The notes under the pieces: model-generated
Told to the model about the DNA's origin: nothing
The model's database searches: none
Seen by the model: only the letters and a program-made list of their open reading frames with translations
Made by a program: the position numbers and the translations under genes
Assembly (NCBI GenBank): GCA_012963885.1
Contig: DTUY01000392.1
Span: forward strand, 1 to 41,456
Source of the DNA: Candidatus Poribacteria bacterium
GTDB taxonomy: Bacteria > Poribacteria > WGA-4E > UBA9662
DNA: 41,456 nt
Direction: 5' to 3'
In this document: piece after piece, positions 9,154 to 17,756 of the stretch
Numbering within the stretch: position 1 is the stretch's first letter
Layout: the number at the start of each line of letters is the position of its first letter

Positions 9154-9424
9154 TAAATGATTTTAAACTTCATTGCAACAATCCATAGATCTAATATTTT
9201 CGATTAGCGCCTGAGTTTATATTCAGTTGCCCAATCTTCACCCGTGGAAAACGAAAAAATCTTGGAGGATTGAAACTTTGTAAAAATGCGATGCCGATCG
9301 AGGAGATGGGTGAAAATCCGGTAGGTTATCCGAAAGAGAAGGCTAGGCTCACTAACAAGGGAAGACGGAGGCCAAATACGAATACCACAATCGTAAGAAC
9401 TGAATACATTGTCTACATAAAAGC

Positions 9425-10420
9425 CTAATTGGCATTTAAGGCTTGACGAAAGGCCTTTATGTGTGAAGGCGTTGTCCCGCAACACCCGCCGATAAAATAG
9501 GCACCTTCCGATATAAGAATATCTAAGTCAGAAACCATTTCTTCTGGCCCCAGCGTGTAGTATGTTCGATGACTGTCGTCTAGAAGAGGCATTCCTGCAT
9601 TGGGGTAAGCCATCATTTTTTTCGGTTCGAGACCTTTATCTTTCATTGCCTGACTTAACTGTTGGATTCCGTTGATAGCGTAGGGGATACCTGTGTGCTC
9701 ACTACGCCGTGATTCAGCCCCGCAATTCAGCCCAAGAATATGAACATGGTCTAGAAGATTGTCTCCACCGGAAAATTCACCTTCAGATAAGATGTCCAAA
9801 AGATCTGTCGCCGAGTATCCCCAATCCGTTCGATACAAGATCTCCCCTGTTCTCCGATCTTTGGTATACTTGTAAGTCATGTTGACTGCTATGGGAAGAC
9901 CTGTTTTTCTGGCGATATCAACGATGATAGCTGCTTCCTTGGCCGAAAACATCGTTTCAAGACAAAAGAAGTCCACCCCTTCCTCCGCCATGGCATAGAT
10001 AACTCTTTGGTGTGCATCCTTTACCGCTTGATTTGGTATTCCGAAATCGGTACCCCCGCTGTCAGCTTCAATGGCACCGGGAGAGGGGCCAATCGAGCCG
10101 GCGATATATACATCCTTGCCGCTCTTTTCAATCGCTATTTTTACATGTTGTACAGCGGAGCTAACTATTTTCCCAACATCAGATTTGTTCTTTCCGGCCA
10201 TCTCAAGGTGCAGTTCTGAAGCCACGAAAGTATTGGTTCCAACAGCATCTGCGCCCGATTCAATATAATCCAGATGAATAGTTATTGTTGCTTCAGGATA
10301 CAGTTCGTTGGCCAGCGCGCTATTGGTTAATTCTATGCCTTGAGCAAATAGCTCAGAACCAAAACCACCATCATAAATCATGAGATCGGAGTCCGATAAC
10401 CTTTCCAAGAACGGCTTCAT
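9425..10420 (-). CDS. Homocysteine S-methyltransferase family protein (BHMT/MetH-N type)
   Basis: A 331-aa Zn-dependent methyltransferase that transfers a methyl group to homocysteine (or a related thiol) to give methionine. It shows DGGFGSEL at 17-24, GADAVGTNTF at 56-65, and the three zinc Cys: C233 in GLNCG and the pair C313-C314 in GGCCGT. Length fits a stand-alone catalytic domain like the first domain of MetH. It follows the pterin methyltransferase by 3 bases, and its AGGAGG ribosome site lies inside the end of that gene, so the two are probably translationally linked. With the corrinoid and pterin proteins upstream it can act as the homocysteine module of a split methionine synthase. 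A betaine- or other donor-dependent role cannot be excluded. Confidence 0.85.
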   Translation of the reverse strand: MKPFLERLSDSDLMIYDGGFGSELFAQGIELTNSALANELYPEATITIHLDYIESGADAVGTNTFVASELHLEMAGKNKSDVGKIVSSAVQHVKIAIEKSGKDVYIAGSIGPSPGAIEADSGGTDFGIPNQAVKDAHQRVIYAMAEEGVDFFCLETMFSAKEAAIIVDIARKTGLPIAVNMTYKYTKDRRTGEILYRTDWGYSATDLLDILSEGEFSGGDNLLDHVHILGLNCGAESRRSEHTGIPYAINGIQQLSQAMKDKGLEPKKMMAYPNAGMPLLDDSHRTYYTLGPEEMVSDLDILISEGAYFIGGCCGTTPSHIKAFRQALNAN

Positions 10421-10423
10421 ATC

Positions 10424-11485
10424 TTATCTGGATAACCTCCTGTTCTGTCCTTCTTGCAGTTCCCCTTTACGATAAGCACGCAGGAAGTTCTTGCAGTATA
10501 AGTCACTGCCCAAAAGCATATCTTTCGCCAATTGATAAGGTTTCGAATTTCGATCAATATTAAGTACGTTTTGAATCTTGCTAGTAATGGGATCAATAAT
10601 TCCACTATCTGCCCCAGCATCCACTGCCAGATTGATAAATACGTCATTAATAAGGCGGCGACATGGAAGCCCAAAGGAGACATTGCTAAATCCGCCAGTA
10701 ATATGGATTTTGGAACCATACCTCTGGCGGAGCAGCCGGATAGCATCGAAACAGTGATTTCCAAATTCAGCGTCAACCGAAATGGGGAAAACCAGCGGAT
10801 CAATGTAGACATCCTGAATAGCAATCCCCTTGGCCAAAGCAATCTCAACCATTTGCGATGCATTTGCAACCCTCTCTTCAGCATTTTGTGGCATACTCGC
10901 TTCTCCAGCAGCTGTCACGACAACCTGAGCATCATGCTGTTTAACTAGATCTAGTGCTTCTAGACGTTCAAGCGAAGCGGAATTGAGAAGTACTCGCCCT
11001 TGGTGGTTAGAACAAGTTTCCAATCCAATCCTGAGAGTATCTATACTGGAGGAATCGATTGACAGTGGAATGGAACTAATCGGTTGAATGGTTTGTACTA
11101 TCCATTGCATAGCCTCCTTCTGTTCCTCCGGCTTAAACGAAATTTCATCTACATTCAGATCAAGGAAGTCAGCCCCAGCATTAATTTGGCGTTGAGCTAA
11201 ACTGTAAAGATATTCCATGCCTTCGTTCGCTTCAGACCCTTGACCTGACATAGCCAACTGAATAGCAACAGTTACGTGCTTTACACGTCCTTCTTGGTAA
11301 TCTTGAGTTTGTTTGATCTTTTCAGGAATAACCAGATAATGGCGTTTTTTGTTTCCATCCAGATAACGAACAGCCTCATCCCCATTGGACCTTTCAGTCA
11401 CTAGCTTTCCCTTACGCAAAACAACACGAGTCGTATGAATGTTCTCACCAATGATTATAAATTCACTTTCACTACCCAATTCCAT
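10424..11485 (-). CDS. Methyltetrahydrofolate:corrinoid methyltransferase (pterin-binding, MeTr/DHPS-like)
   Basis: A 353-aa TIM-barrel protein of the pterin-binding family. It is predicted to move a methyl group between CH3-tetrahydrofolate and the cobalt of the neighbouring corrinoid protein. Key motifs are IGENIH (12-17), DLNVDE (109-114), LSIDSSS (141-147), LNSAS (167-171), DP (229-230) and GGFSNVSFGLPCR (264-276). The last is the classic MeTr/MetH strand. Compared with stand-alone MeTr it carries an extra segment of about 60 residues between GENIH and the NVDE strand. It starts 2 bases after the MetF gene ends and is followed 3 bases later by the homocysteine methyltransferase gene. The family assignment is strong; the direction of transfer is inferred. 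Confidence 0.85.
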   Translation of the reverse strand: MELGSESEFIIIGENIHTTRVVLRKGKLVTERSNGDEAVRYLDGNKKRHYLVIPEKIKQTQDYQEGRVKHVTVAIQLAMSGQGSEANEGMEYLYSLAQRQINAGADFLDLNVDEISFKPEEQKEAMQWIVQTIQPISSIPLSIDSSSIDTLRIGLETCSNHQGRVLLNSASLERLEALDLVKQHDAQVVVTAAGEASMPQNAEERVANASQMVEIALAKGIAIQDVYIDPLVFPISVDAEFGNHCFDAIRLLRQRYGSKIHITGGFSNVSFGLPCRRLINDVFINLAVDAGADSGIIDPITSKIQNVLNIDRNSKPYQLAKDMLLGSDLYCKNFLRAYRKGELQEGQNRRLSR

Positions 11486-11487
11486 CT

Positions 11488-13077
11488 CTAACTCTCCATC
11501 TGTTTTTTACCGTTACCATGATGATCTCGTTCAAGGAAAGTATTGATCCAAGCACTTGTGCCTTTCAGTGATCCATCCTTGAAAATTGCTGGTCCATTTA
11601 GCATCTGTTCTTCTTGACCGTAGGCTTTCAAGCGGTCATAGGCTAATGACCAGATGCACTCTTTTTCACCAACCTCGCATTTTCCTTGGTATGTTCCGCC
11701 GCAGGGACCGTTACGCTGATTCTTAGCACACTGAGACTCCGGGCAAAGAAAGGCGATATCTGGTAACGAACAGTCACCGCAATCTTGACAACCGAAGGCT
11801 GCCATTTTGAATGTTTGCTCTAATCCATGCAAGATCTTCTGCACACCTTTATTTGTTCTTTCAATTGCCTGCGAGGTTTTCTTACCAAGACCAAATCCTA
11901 AAGTTCCTTTTTCAAAAGCTTTATCGTGTACAACGCGGTTAATCTTATAACTCAATGGGATATTTTGCTTGGATACTTGCAAAGCCTTTAAGCTTTTGGA
12001 ATGCAGGTACTCCCGATTAATTTCAGTTGAACTGAGTTGTGTTGAGGTGTCAGGTTCAAAGAAGTAAAACTCGTCCGTTTGATGAAAGCAGATCTCCTTG
12101 GAAAAGTCTTTCCAGTCATCTTCACCGAATTGATCCGCTATTTCCAAGATACGCTCATAGTCACTGGACTTTAAGTGCCCACCCAGATAGACACCACGGA
12201 AACCTAATCCTTTGGCAATTGCGCACTGCTTGGCCGCAAATTCCAAAGAGAAAGTTTTCCCTTTATCACTGGAACCCGCCTGCTTTTCGATTAGGGCCAG
12301 AAGATCGTCCGTGACAGTTACTCCCGGAATATTATTGGCATGGAAGAAACGAGCGGCTGTTAAACTAAGCACGTAAACATTGGCTAACACGGAAACATGG
12401 AGACCAGACCAATCCATATATTTCAACAATTCATCCTGCTTACGTGTATCGTAACCAATTTGATTAATAATAAATGATGCCCCATTTTCGATTTTTTTCT
12501 TTAGCTTAAAATACTGGGGCATAACTTCACGTTCGTATTGTTTATGATTATTAACAACAGCTCCTAAGAAAAAGCTGGTCTGTTTTAGGACTCGATCCTT
12601 TTTCTTCTGTCCAGCACTAATTTTTAGTCCAGCGTTCATCTCAGACATCATCTTTAATACCCCAACGGAATCGATATCAAAAACTGCACTTGCTTGTCCC
12701 TGATAGCCGCTGATGGGATAGTCGCCTGATAATGCCAACACGTTATTAAATCCTTCACTAGCCAGTTTCCAAGCCTGACTTTGCAGCCCATTGCGATTCC
12801 AGTCTTTACAGGAGAGATGAATGACGACTTCCTGTCCACGAGAAATAAGATCGGTACCCAATGTATCTCCGCTAAGCATTGCATTGCCACCTGCATTACT
12901 TGTAATGCACAAAGCATGAATCTGCGGATTTTGGGAAAGTTCACGTGCCAATTTTAACATGCGAGTTCCTTCGCGTTCAGCGATAACGCCACGCGAGTTA
13001 ACCAGTTCTACACAAGTAACAAATATGCTGGTTTCCTGAAGTAAGGAACGAAATGAAGGCTTTTGCCAAGTTCTCAT
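11488..13077 (-). CDS. metF: Methylenetetrahydrofolate reductase fused to a MetV-like Cys-rich C-terminal domain
   Basis: A 529-aa protein. Residues ~15-310 form the FAD-dependent MetF barrel (VELVNSRG at 23-30 with the catalytic-type Glu, LCITSNAGG, HLSCKDWNRNGLQSQ, VLALSGDYP). Residues ~420-515 form an MTHFR C-terminal, zinc-binding domain with eight Cys: C430, C433, C436, C445, C450, C459, C467 and C474, including CPESQC and NGPCGGT. In acetogens this Cys-rich unit is a separate subunit, MetV; here it is fused and may receive electrons or stabilise the enzyme. The enzyme interconverts CH2-THF and CH3-THF, so it either feeds methyl groups to, or drains them from, the pterin methyltransferase 2 bases downstream. 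No strong ribosome site precedes the ATG. Confidence 0.88.
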   Translation of the reverse strand: MRTWQKPSFRSLLQETSIFVTCVELVNSRGVIAEREGTRMLKLARELSQNPQIHALCITSNAGGNAMLSGDTLGTDLISRGQEVVIHLSCKDWNRNGLQSQAWKLASEGFNNVLALSGDYPISGYQGQASAVFDIDSVGVLKMMSEMNAGLKISAGQKKKDRVLKQTSFFLGAVVNNHKQYEREVMPQYFKLKKKIENGASFIINQIGYDTRKQDELLKYMDWSGLHVSVLANVYVLSLTAARFFHANNIPGVTVTDDLLALIEKQAGSSDKGKTFSLEFAAKQCAIAKGLGFRGVYLGGHLKSSDYERILEIADQFGEDDWKDFSKEICFHQTDEFYFFEPDTSTQLSSTEINREYLHSKSLKALQVSKQNIPLSYKINRVVHDKAFEKGTLGFGLGKKTSQAIERTNKGVQKILHGLEQTFKMAAFGCQDCGDCSLPDIAFLCPESQCAKNQRNGPCGGTYQGKCEVGEKECIWSLAYDRLKAYGQEEQMLNGPAIFKDGSLKGTSAWINTFLERDHHGNGKKQMES

Positions 13078-13145
13078 TAAAATCTAATCTTTTATTTTGC
13101 TTTTCCGGTGTTTTCTTGTGGATTGCTCGATGGTAAAGTCAGAGG

Positions 13146-15065
13146 TTATCTAAATTCATTTGGCATTGGTTTGAACTGACAGCCCTCGACAAATACCTCG
13201 AAAAAATCCGGTGTTGTCTCCAGTTCAACGTGATCAATTCCTTTCACCAAACGCTCAATTGACTCGCGTTTCTTCCGTGAAATCAAAACTTCTCTCGCCC
13301 CCTGTATGGCGGCATTGCCGATCTTGGTAATCCGGTCTTTAGGAACAGGAGCTAAAAAACCAATCTGAATAGCGTTATCGACATTGACATAATTGGCAAA
13401 ACCACCAGCAAGATAGCATTCGGTTATATCGAGAGGACTAATACCAAAATGTCGTATCAGGATAAATTGTCCACAATAATTGGCTGCTTTTGCCTGAGCC
13501 AAATTACTCGCATCCTCTCTTGAAAGAGTAATCCCATATTCCGGCACAACGGTTAATTCATACTGTTTCTTATCTGCAAATACGCCTTTGGGCGTCATCT
13601 GGTCATAACGGCGAAGTTCTGCCAATAAATCGATTAATCCTGATCCGCAGAGTCCATGTGGTTGCGTATCACCGATGATGTCACATTCAAACTGACCATC
13701 AGCCCATCGAACTGATTCGATAGCGCCGTCATATCCCGGCATTCCATATTTAATCAGTCCACCCTCAAACGCCGGTCCAGCCGGACAGGATGCAGCTAGC
13801 ATTCGTCCCGCATGTCCGATAACCACCTCAGTATTAGTACCGACATCAATCAGCATCACCGTTTCTTTTTGCGAAGCCATATCCATAGCCACTAGAACCG
13901 CAGCGGTATCTGCGCCAACGTGGCTGGCAATTAAAGGAAGCCCGTAAACCTTGGCTTTTGGGTTGGCCCGAATGCCCAAACGACGGGTTTTCTCGGTCAG
14001 CGATGTGGTACTGCGTTCACCAGCCAGATAGGCTTGCTCAATCATCGATTTATAAGGTTTCTGACCAATACTCTGAACGTCTAGCTTGAAAAGGATATCA
14101 CGCATAGTTGAGTTTCCAACTGCCACAATTTCGTAGATCTCTTGCCGGACAAAACCGAATCGCTCCTCCATCTGCAAAATTTCGTTGTTGATAGCATTAA
14201 CAATAGCTTTGCGCAGTTCTCCATGATGGGCTCCATCGTATGAAATACGGTGCATGATATCGCTACCACCAAATCGCTGAGGATTCTCAAAGGCACTGGT
14301 GGTAATGCTCTTCCCGTTCTCCAAATCGACCAGACTGATTACCACCGTTGTGGTACCCAGATCGATTGCCAAACCATAAAGGTGTCCACGATATTTGTCT
14401 ATGCCCTCTCCATCATAGTAGACGACACCATTCTGGCAAGTTACGATCGGATCCATATCCACAATTGGCGTTTGGTTAGAATCCGTCAAGATCTTGGGGT
14501 TGCGTCGTAGCGGCGAGAAGTCTAGATCTATATCAGCATCGGAAACCACAGCTTGGCAGGCTAGCCGGTAATTCTCCTGCAGAAACGATTCAGCTTCGTT
14601 TCTGGGTTGCAGTGCTTCCATCCCTTGCTTAATCTCAACAATACATTCATGACACTGGCCGGTACGAAAACAGGATGTTGGTACCTGAACCGCTAGCTCA
14701 TCGGCATAATCAAAAATTGTTTTTCCGACCGAAAGTTTACACGTTCTATCATCAGATGTCACTGTGCCCATACCATACTCGGCATCAATTGACACGCTAC
14801 CCTGAACTGCTTCGGTCTCCCAAGCCTGACGATAGTCCAGCTTATCATCCCCGCCACAGATTAAGAGCCCTTGGCTGTTATCAGGTTTGCGCTGGTTACG
14901 ACATCCGAATTTTGCCGTGCATCGATCTTCTTTGTTTTTGTAGGGACAGCGGTAGGTGGATTGCTCATCAGCGTGAACTGTCATACTGGAAAACAATTCT
15001 GTGATTCTATCTAAGCGTTTTTGATACTCTTCTTTATCGATCTTTTGTATCTCAGGCCTCTTCAT
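13146..15065 (-). CDS. RACo-type reductive activator of corrinoid proteins (2Fe-2S plus ASKHA/DUF4445)
   Basis: A 639-aa ATP-dependent reactivase that reduces accidentally oxidised Co(II) back to Co(I) on a corrinoid protein. Residues ~88-185 are a plant-type 2Fe-2S ferredoxin domain with ligands C132, C138, C141 and C170 (SCFRTGQCHEC). Residues ~228-630 are the ASKHA ATPase of the DUF4445 family (LAIDLGTTTVV, LIDVGTNTE, CPAGPAFEGG, GLCGSGLIDLL, YLAGGFANYV). Unusually, the first ~85 residues hold four more Cys (C40, C49, C55, C70) that could bind a second metal centre. The start is 5 bases downstream of the corrinoid gene's stop, fitting its role as that protein's partner. It takes the place of the SAM-dependent reactivation domain of MetH. 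Confidence 0.9.
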   Translation of the reverse strand: MKRPEIQKIDKEEYQKRLDRITELFSSMTVHADEQSTYRCPYKNKEDRCTAKFGCRNQRKPDNSQGLLICGGDDKLDYRQAWETEAVQGSVSIDAEYGMGTVTSDDRTCKLSVGKTIFDYADELAVQVPTSCFRTGQCHECIVEIKQGMEALQPRNEAESFLQENYRLACQAVVSDADIDLDFSPLRRNPKILTDSNQTPIVDMDPIVTCQNGVVYYDGEGIDKYRGHLYGLAIDLGTTTVVISLVDLENGKSITTSAFENPQRFGGSDIMHRISYDGAHHGELRKAIVNAINNEILQMEERFGFVRQEIYEIVAVGNSTMRDILFKLDVQSIGQKPYKSMIEQAYLAGERSTTSLTEKTRRLGIRANPKAKVYGLPLIASHVGADTAAVLVAMDMASQKETVMLIDVGTNTEVVIGHAGRMLAASCPAGPAFEGGLIKYGMPGYDGAIESVRWADGQFECDIIGDTQPHGLCGSGLIDLLAELRRYDQMTPKGVFADKKQYELTVVPEYGITLSREDASNLAQAKAANYCGQFILIRHFGISPLDITECYLAGGFANYVNVDNAIQIGFLAPVPKDRITKIGNAAIQGAREVLISRKKRESIERLVKGIDHVELETTPDFFEVFVEGCQFKPMPNEFR

Positions 15066-15070
15066 CCGTT

Positions 15071-15829
15071 TCAGAATTCCTCATCATCTTCTTCAAGTAA
15101 ACGCTTAGACAATTCAACACACTCGACTGCATCTTTGCCGTAACCATCAGCACCCATATCATCAGCAAATTCCTGAGTAACGGGCGCTCCTCCGACCATA
15201 ATTTTAACATCGTCACGCAGATCAGCGTCAATGAAAGCTTCAATCGTTTTCCCCATGTTGGGCATGGTGGTGGTCAATAACGCCGACATGCCTAATATGT
15301 CCGCTTCATGTTCTTCTACGGCATCAATAAATTCGTCTTCTGAGGTATCGACACTGAGATCATGTACAAGAAAACCCGATCCTCTCAGCATCATGATGCA
15401 CAGGTTTTTCCCAATATCGTGTAGGTCCCCTTTTACCGTCCCCATGACAACTGTACCAACAGGTTCAATTCCAGAAGCTGATAAAATTGGCTCGATATAA
15501 GCCATCCCCACCTTCATGGCTCGTGCGCAGGCGAGAACCTCTGGAACGAAGATGAAATTTTCCCGAAACTTGATACCGACAATACTCATCCCTGCTATCA
15601 GACCATCATCCATGATTTCCAAGGCATCGGTACCTTTTTCTAAGGCTTCATGGGTCAAATGATCGGTGGTATGGTGATCCCCATCAATCAGAGCGGCAGC
15701 AATTTCCTGCATAGCCGGAGTCACTTGAGAAAAAGTGTTAATTGCTCTTTCAATTTCATTTGGTCGTTCCAGATATTCTTCAATTTCTTCCCTGATAAAC
15801 TCATTCTCAATATCAGTGATTTCAGCCAA
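15071..15829 (-). CDS. Corrinoid (methylcobamide) carrier protein
   Basis: A 252-aa cobalamin-binding methyl carrier of the MtaC/MtbC/MetH-B12 type. Residues ~30-120 are the four-helix cap. Residues ~124-245 are the Rossmann-like B12 domain with D135-L-H137-D-I-G140 (base-on lower His ligand), S182 in GMSALL and G213-G214 in VGGAP. An extra acidic N-terminal ~30 residues and an acidic tail (EEDDEEF) are present. The start appears to be TTG at 15829, preceded by AGGAAG. No ATG lies nearby before M40, and the TTG may limit expression relative to neighbours. It would take a methyl group from the UroD-family methyltransferase or CH3-THF and pass it to homocysteine or folate. Confidence 0.9.
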   Translation of the reverse strand: MAEITDIENEFIREEIEEYLERPNEIERAINTFSQVTPAMQEIAAALIDGDHHTTDHLTHEALEKGTDALEIMDDGLIAGMSIVGIKFRENFIFVPEVLACARAMKVGMAYIEPILSASGIEPVGTVVMGTVKGDLHDIGKNLCIMMLRGSGFLVHDLSVDTSEDEFIDAVEEHEADILGMSALLTTTMPNMGKTIEAFIDADLRDDVKIMVGGAPVTQEFADDMGADGYGKDAVECVELSKRLLEEDDEEF

Positions 15830-15937
15830 AATTCTTCCTTTCTATTAACTCAATTCACATTGGATTGCAGATCAATGTGCTTTACAGGTGCAGACTTCAA
15901 CAGGTCTTCGATATTTTGCCGCTATTCGCTTCCAAGA

Positions 15938-16984
15938 CTAATTCTGTGAGGCACGTTCTCCATGCCAATCCCGCACGGCCTTAGGGATTTCCATTAAGTT
16001 CTCAATGGCAGTTTGCAGAGGGATGGCACATTCCGGTCCAACAAGTTGGACACCCGCGTCCAGATTTTTATAGACTTCTTGTCGAACTTCTTCCGGACCT
16101 CTGGCAAACAGCGTTTCAGGATTATTGATATTTCCAACCAAGGAGATCCGTTCCTGTGTTATCTCTATCGATTCCTGGGGTTGGTTCTTGGAATCATAAT
16201 GGAAGGCAGACATTCCGGTTTGCGCGATGTATTCCATTCGATCAACTGTTCGTCCACAGATATGCAGAATCAAGGGAATTGGAATACTATCAACAAATTC
16301 AATATGCAAATCACGTAGGTATCGGCGATAATAATCACTACTAACCAGATCTCCGGTGGCATGATCGGGTAGCGTCAACGCGTCCGCACCGGCTTCAATT
16401 TGCGCCACACCGAAGTCTATTGTCACTTTTTTCAATTTATCTAGACATTGCATTGTCTTATCCGGATCATCCAGGGACATCAGCAAAAAAGGTTCAACCC
16501 CAAAGCAATGGTACCCGAGAGACCAAGGTCCCATCGTCTTTCCAATAACAGCCACCTCATCGCCATATTCTTTCTTCAGAATCTTGATGGCATCCAGTAC
16601 ACACTTTGTGTCCTGATGAGTCAGCAGATCGGATGGAATGTTAATATCATCCACATCTTCATAAATAGGTTCCAGCATCTTCACTGTTGGCCAGTTATCT
16701 TTTTGCTCCCACTGAATCTTGCAGCCGAGAGCTGATGATTCTTGAATAATAGTGAAAACCGGCATTATGGTGTCAAATCCTAACTCGGTATATCCGGTAG
16801 CAGCCAATCTCGCCATTAGTTCCGGTTGCCTGTTGGCTTCTGGAAACGAGGCATCAACCAAATCCATTAACTCTACGGTAGCTACTGACGTTGGATTACA
16901 AACTGGGGTTCGATCGACAGGTTCTCTGCCTAACGCTGCCAAGACACGCTGACGACTGGTCATTGAATCAATTTTGGTCTCCAC
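15938..16984 (-). CDS. UroD/MtaA/CmuA-family corrinoid methyltransferase
   Basis: A 348-aa member of the uroporphyrinogen decarboxylase superfamily, on the methyltransferase side of it. The zinc motif H241-x-C243 (LILHICG) plus C319 (GPECAIPL) is the H-x-C-Xn-C pattern of MtaA/MtbA/CmuA enzymes, and the typical true-UroD N-terminal Arg motif is not obvious. The start is GTG with GGAGATA 6 bases upstream. It is predicted to move methyl groups to or from the corrinoid protein encoded 108 bases downstream. As no separate MtaB, MttB or MtmB-like enzyme is in the operon, this is the best candidate for the substrate-side methyltransferase, as the UroD half of CmuA is for chloromethane. The substrate cannot be read from sequence. 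Confidence 0.82.
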   Translation of the reverse strand: METKIDSMTSRQRVLAALGREPVDRTPVCNPTSVATVELMDLVDASFPEANRQPELMARLAATGYTELGFDTIMPVFTIIQESSALGCKIQWEQKDNWPTVKMLEPIYEDVDDINIPSDLLTHQDTKCVLDAIKILKKEYGDEVAVIGKTMGPWSLGYHCFGVEPFLLMSLDDPDKTMQCLDKLKKVTIDFGVAQIEAGADALTLPDHATGDLVSSDYYRRYLRDLHIEFVDSIPIPLILHICGRTVDRMEYIAQTGMSAFHYDSKNQPQESIEITQERISLVGNINNPETLFARGPEEVRQEVYKNLDAGVQLVGPECAIPLQTAIENLMEIPKAVRDWHGERASQN

Positions 16985-17026
16985 GCTTATATCTCCTATA
17001 TTTCCAGATTTCTATCCGGCTTATTC

Positions 17027-17659
17027 CTATTGACTGGGAGAGGAAAGAACCCCACGCGACGCTGTTATCTGCTGTTCTCGTACCACCGCTCGCACGTTGG
17101 GGGCACGAACTAACAATAACCCCACTAAGGCGTTGTGAGAGCACCCGCAAGGGAAAGCAACTTGATCCGGGTTTTTCTCATCAACAGCTATCATATCTCC
17201 CAGTTTGATTAATCCGCCAGTAATGGCGGAAACACGTCTTTCTTTTCCTGCTTCATCGCCATCAGCTGTTACTTGATAGCGCCCATTTCCATAGCTCAGT
17301 ACCGTCATGTTGCGATTCGACTTTTTGTCAAAAATCGTATCAGGACGTGATTCAACCAGCTGCATTGGATCAGATTTACACGCTTCCAGAAAAACACGCT
17401 TACAGGCCAGTTGATGATCCGCTCCACAAGGGAACCGAAGCAAACCCGATTCTGTTAACTCCATCCCGCCCAACGCCTGCATGGCGTCAACCACAAACTG
17501 AATACGTTGTGAAGCACCCTCAATCCGACTGTAGGTATGCACTAAAAATGAAGATCCTATGGCTGATTGCTGTTGATACAAAGCAATAGCAATGTCATGG
17601 AAATAAGAATCCATCGGAACCAATTCAATTCTTCTGCCAATATTAGCTATTTGACCCAT
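17027..17659 (-). CDS. Unknown protein with duplicated FPCGxxH motif, first gene of the corrinoid operon
   Basis: A 210-aa soluble protein whose family I do not recognise. It has two copies of a short motif, F76PCGADH82 and F169PCGCSH175, about 93 residues apart, giving C78, H82, C171, C173 and H175 as possible metal or cofactor ligands; C86 and C94 are additional Cys near the first copy. The N-terminal region IELVPMDSYFHDIAIALY and the segment AITGGLIKLGDMIAVDE also look conserved in style. It is the promoter-proximal gene, 42 bases ahead of the UroD-family methyltransferase. Co-transcription implies a role in the methyl-transfer pathway, for example an accessory factor, a metal-binding chaperone or a substrate enzyme. 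This is inference from position. Confidence 0.7.
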   Translation of the reverse strand: MGQIANIGRRIELVPMDSYFHDIAIALYQQQSAIGSSFLVHTYSRIEGASQRIQFVVDAMQALGGMELTESGLLRFPCGADHQLACKRVFLEACKSDPMQLVESRPDTIFDKKSNRNMTVLSYGNGRYQVTADGDEAGKERRVSAITGGLIKLGDMIAVDEKNPDQVAFPCGCSHNALVGLLLVRAPNVRAVVREQQITASRGVLSSPSQ

Positions 17660-17715
17660 ATTGCAAATTCTCGTCCTCGTTCGATTTGAATTACAAAGTT
17701 GTTTTCAAAAAACTA

Positions 17716-17744
17716 AGTCTAACCAAAAACGAGTGAATTGTCAA
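17716..17744 (-). promoter_or_regulatory. Sigma-70-type promoter of the corrinoid operon
   Basis: On the minus strand a perfect -35 TTGACA (17739-17744) is followed after exactly 17 bases by TAGACT (17716-17721), a 4-of-6 match to the -10. Transcription would start near 17708, about 50 bases before the first gene of the operon. It is one of the best promoters visible in the window. Confidence 0.65.
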
Positions 17745-17756
17745 AATGATATTTCC

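Noticed and set aside
9255..9285. GGATTGAAAC near 9270, like the end of a CRISPR repeat
   Set aside because: There is only one copy, with no spaced repeats around it.
9295..9385. Plus-strand text GGGTGAAAATCCGG ... GGGAAGACGG, reminiscent of parts of a cobalamin riboswitch
   Set aside because: The parts are in the wrong order, the B12-box is missing, and the plus strand runs antisense into the homocysteine methyltransferase gene, so no gene would be controlled.
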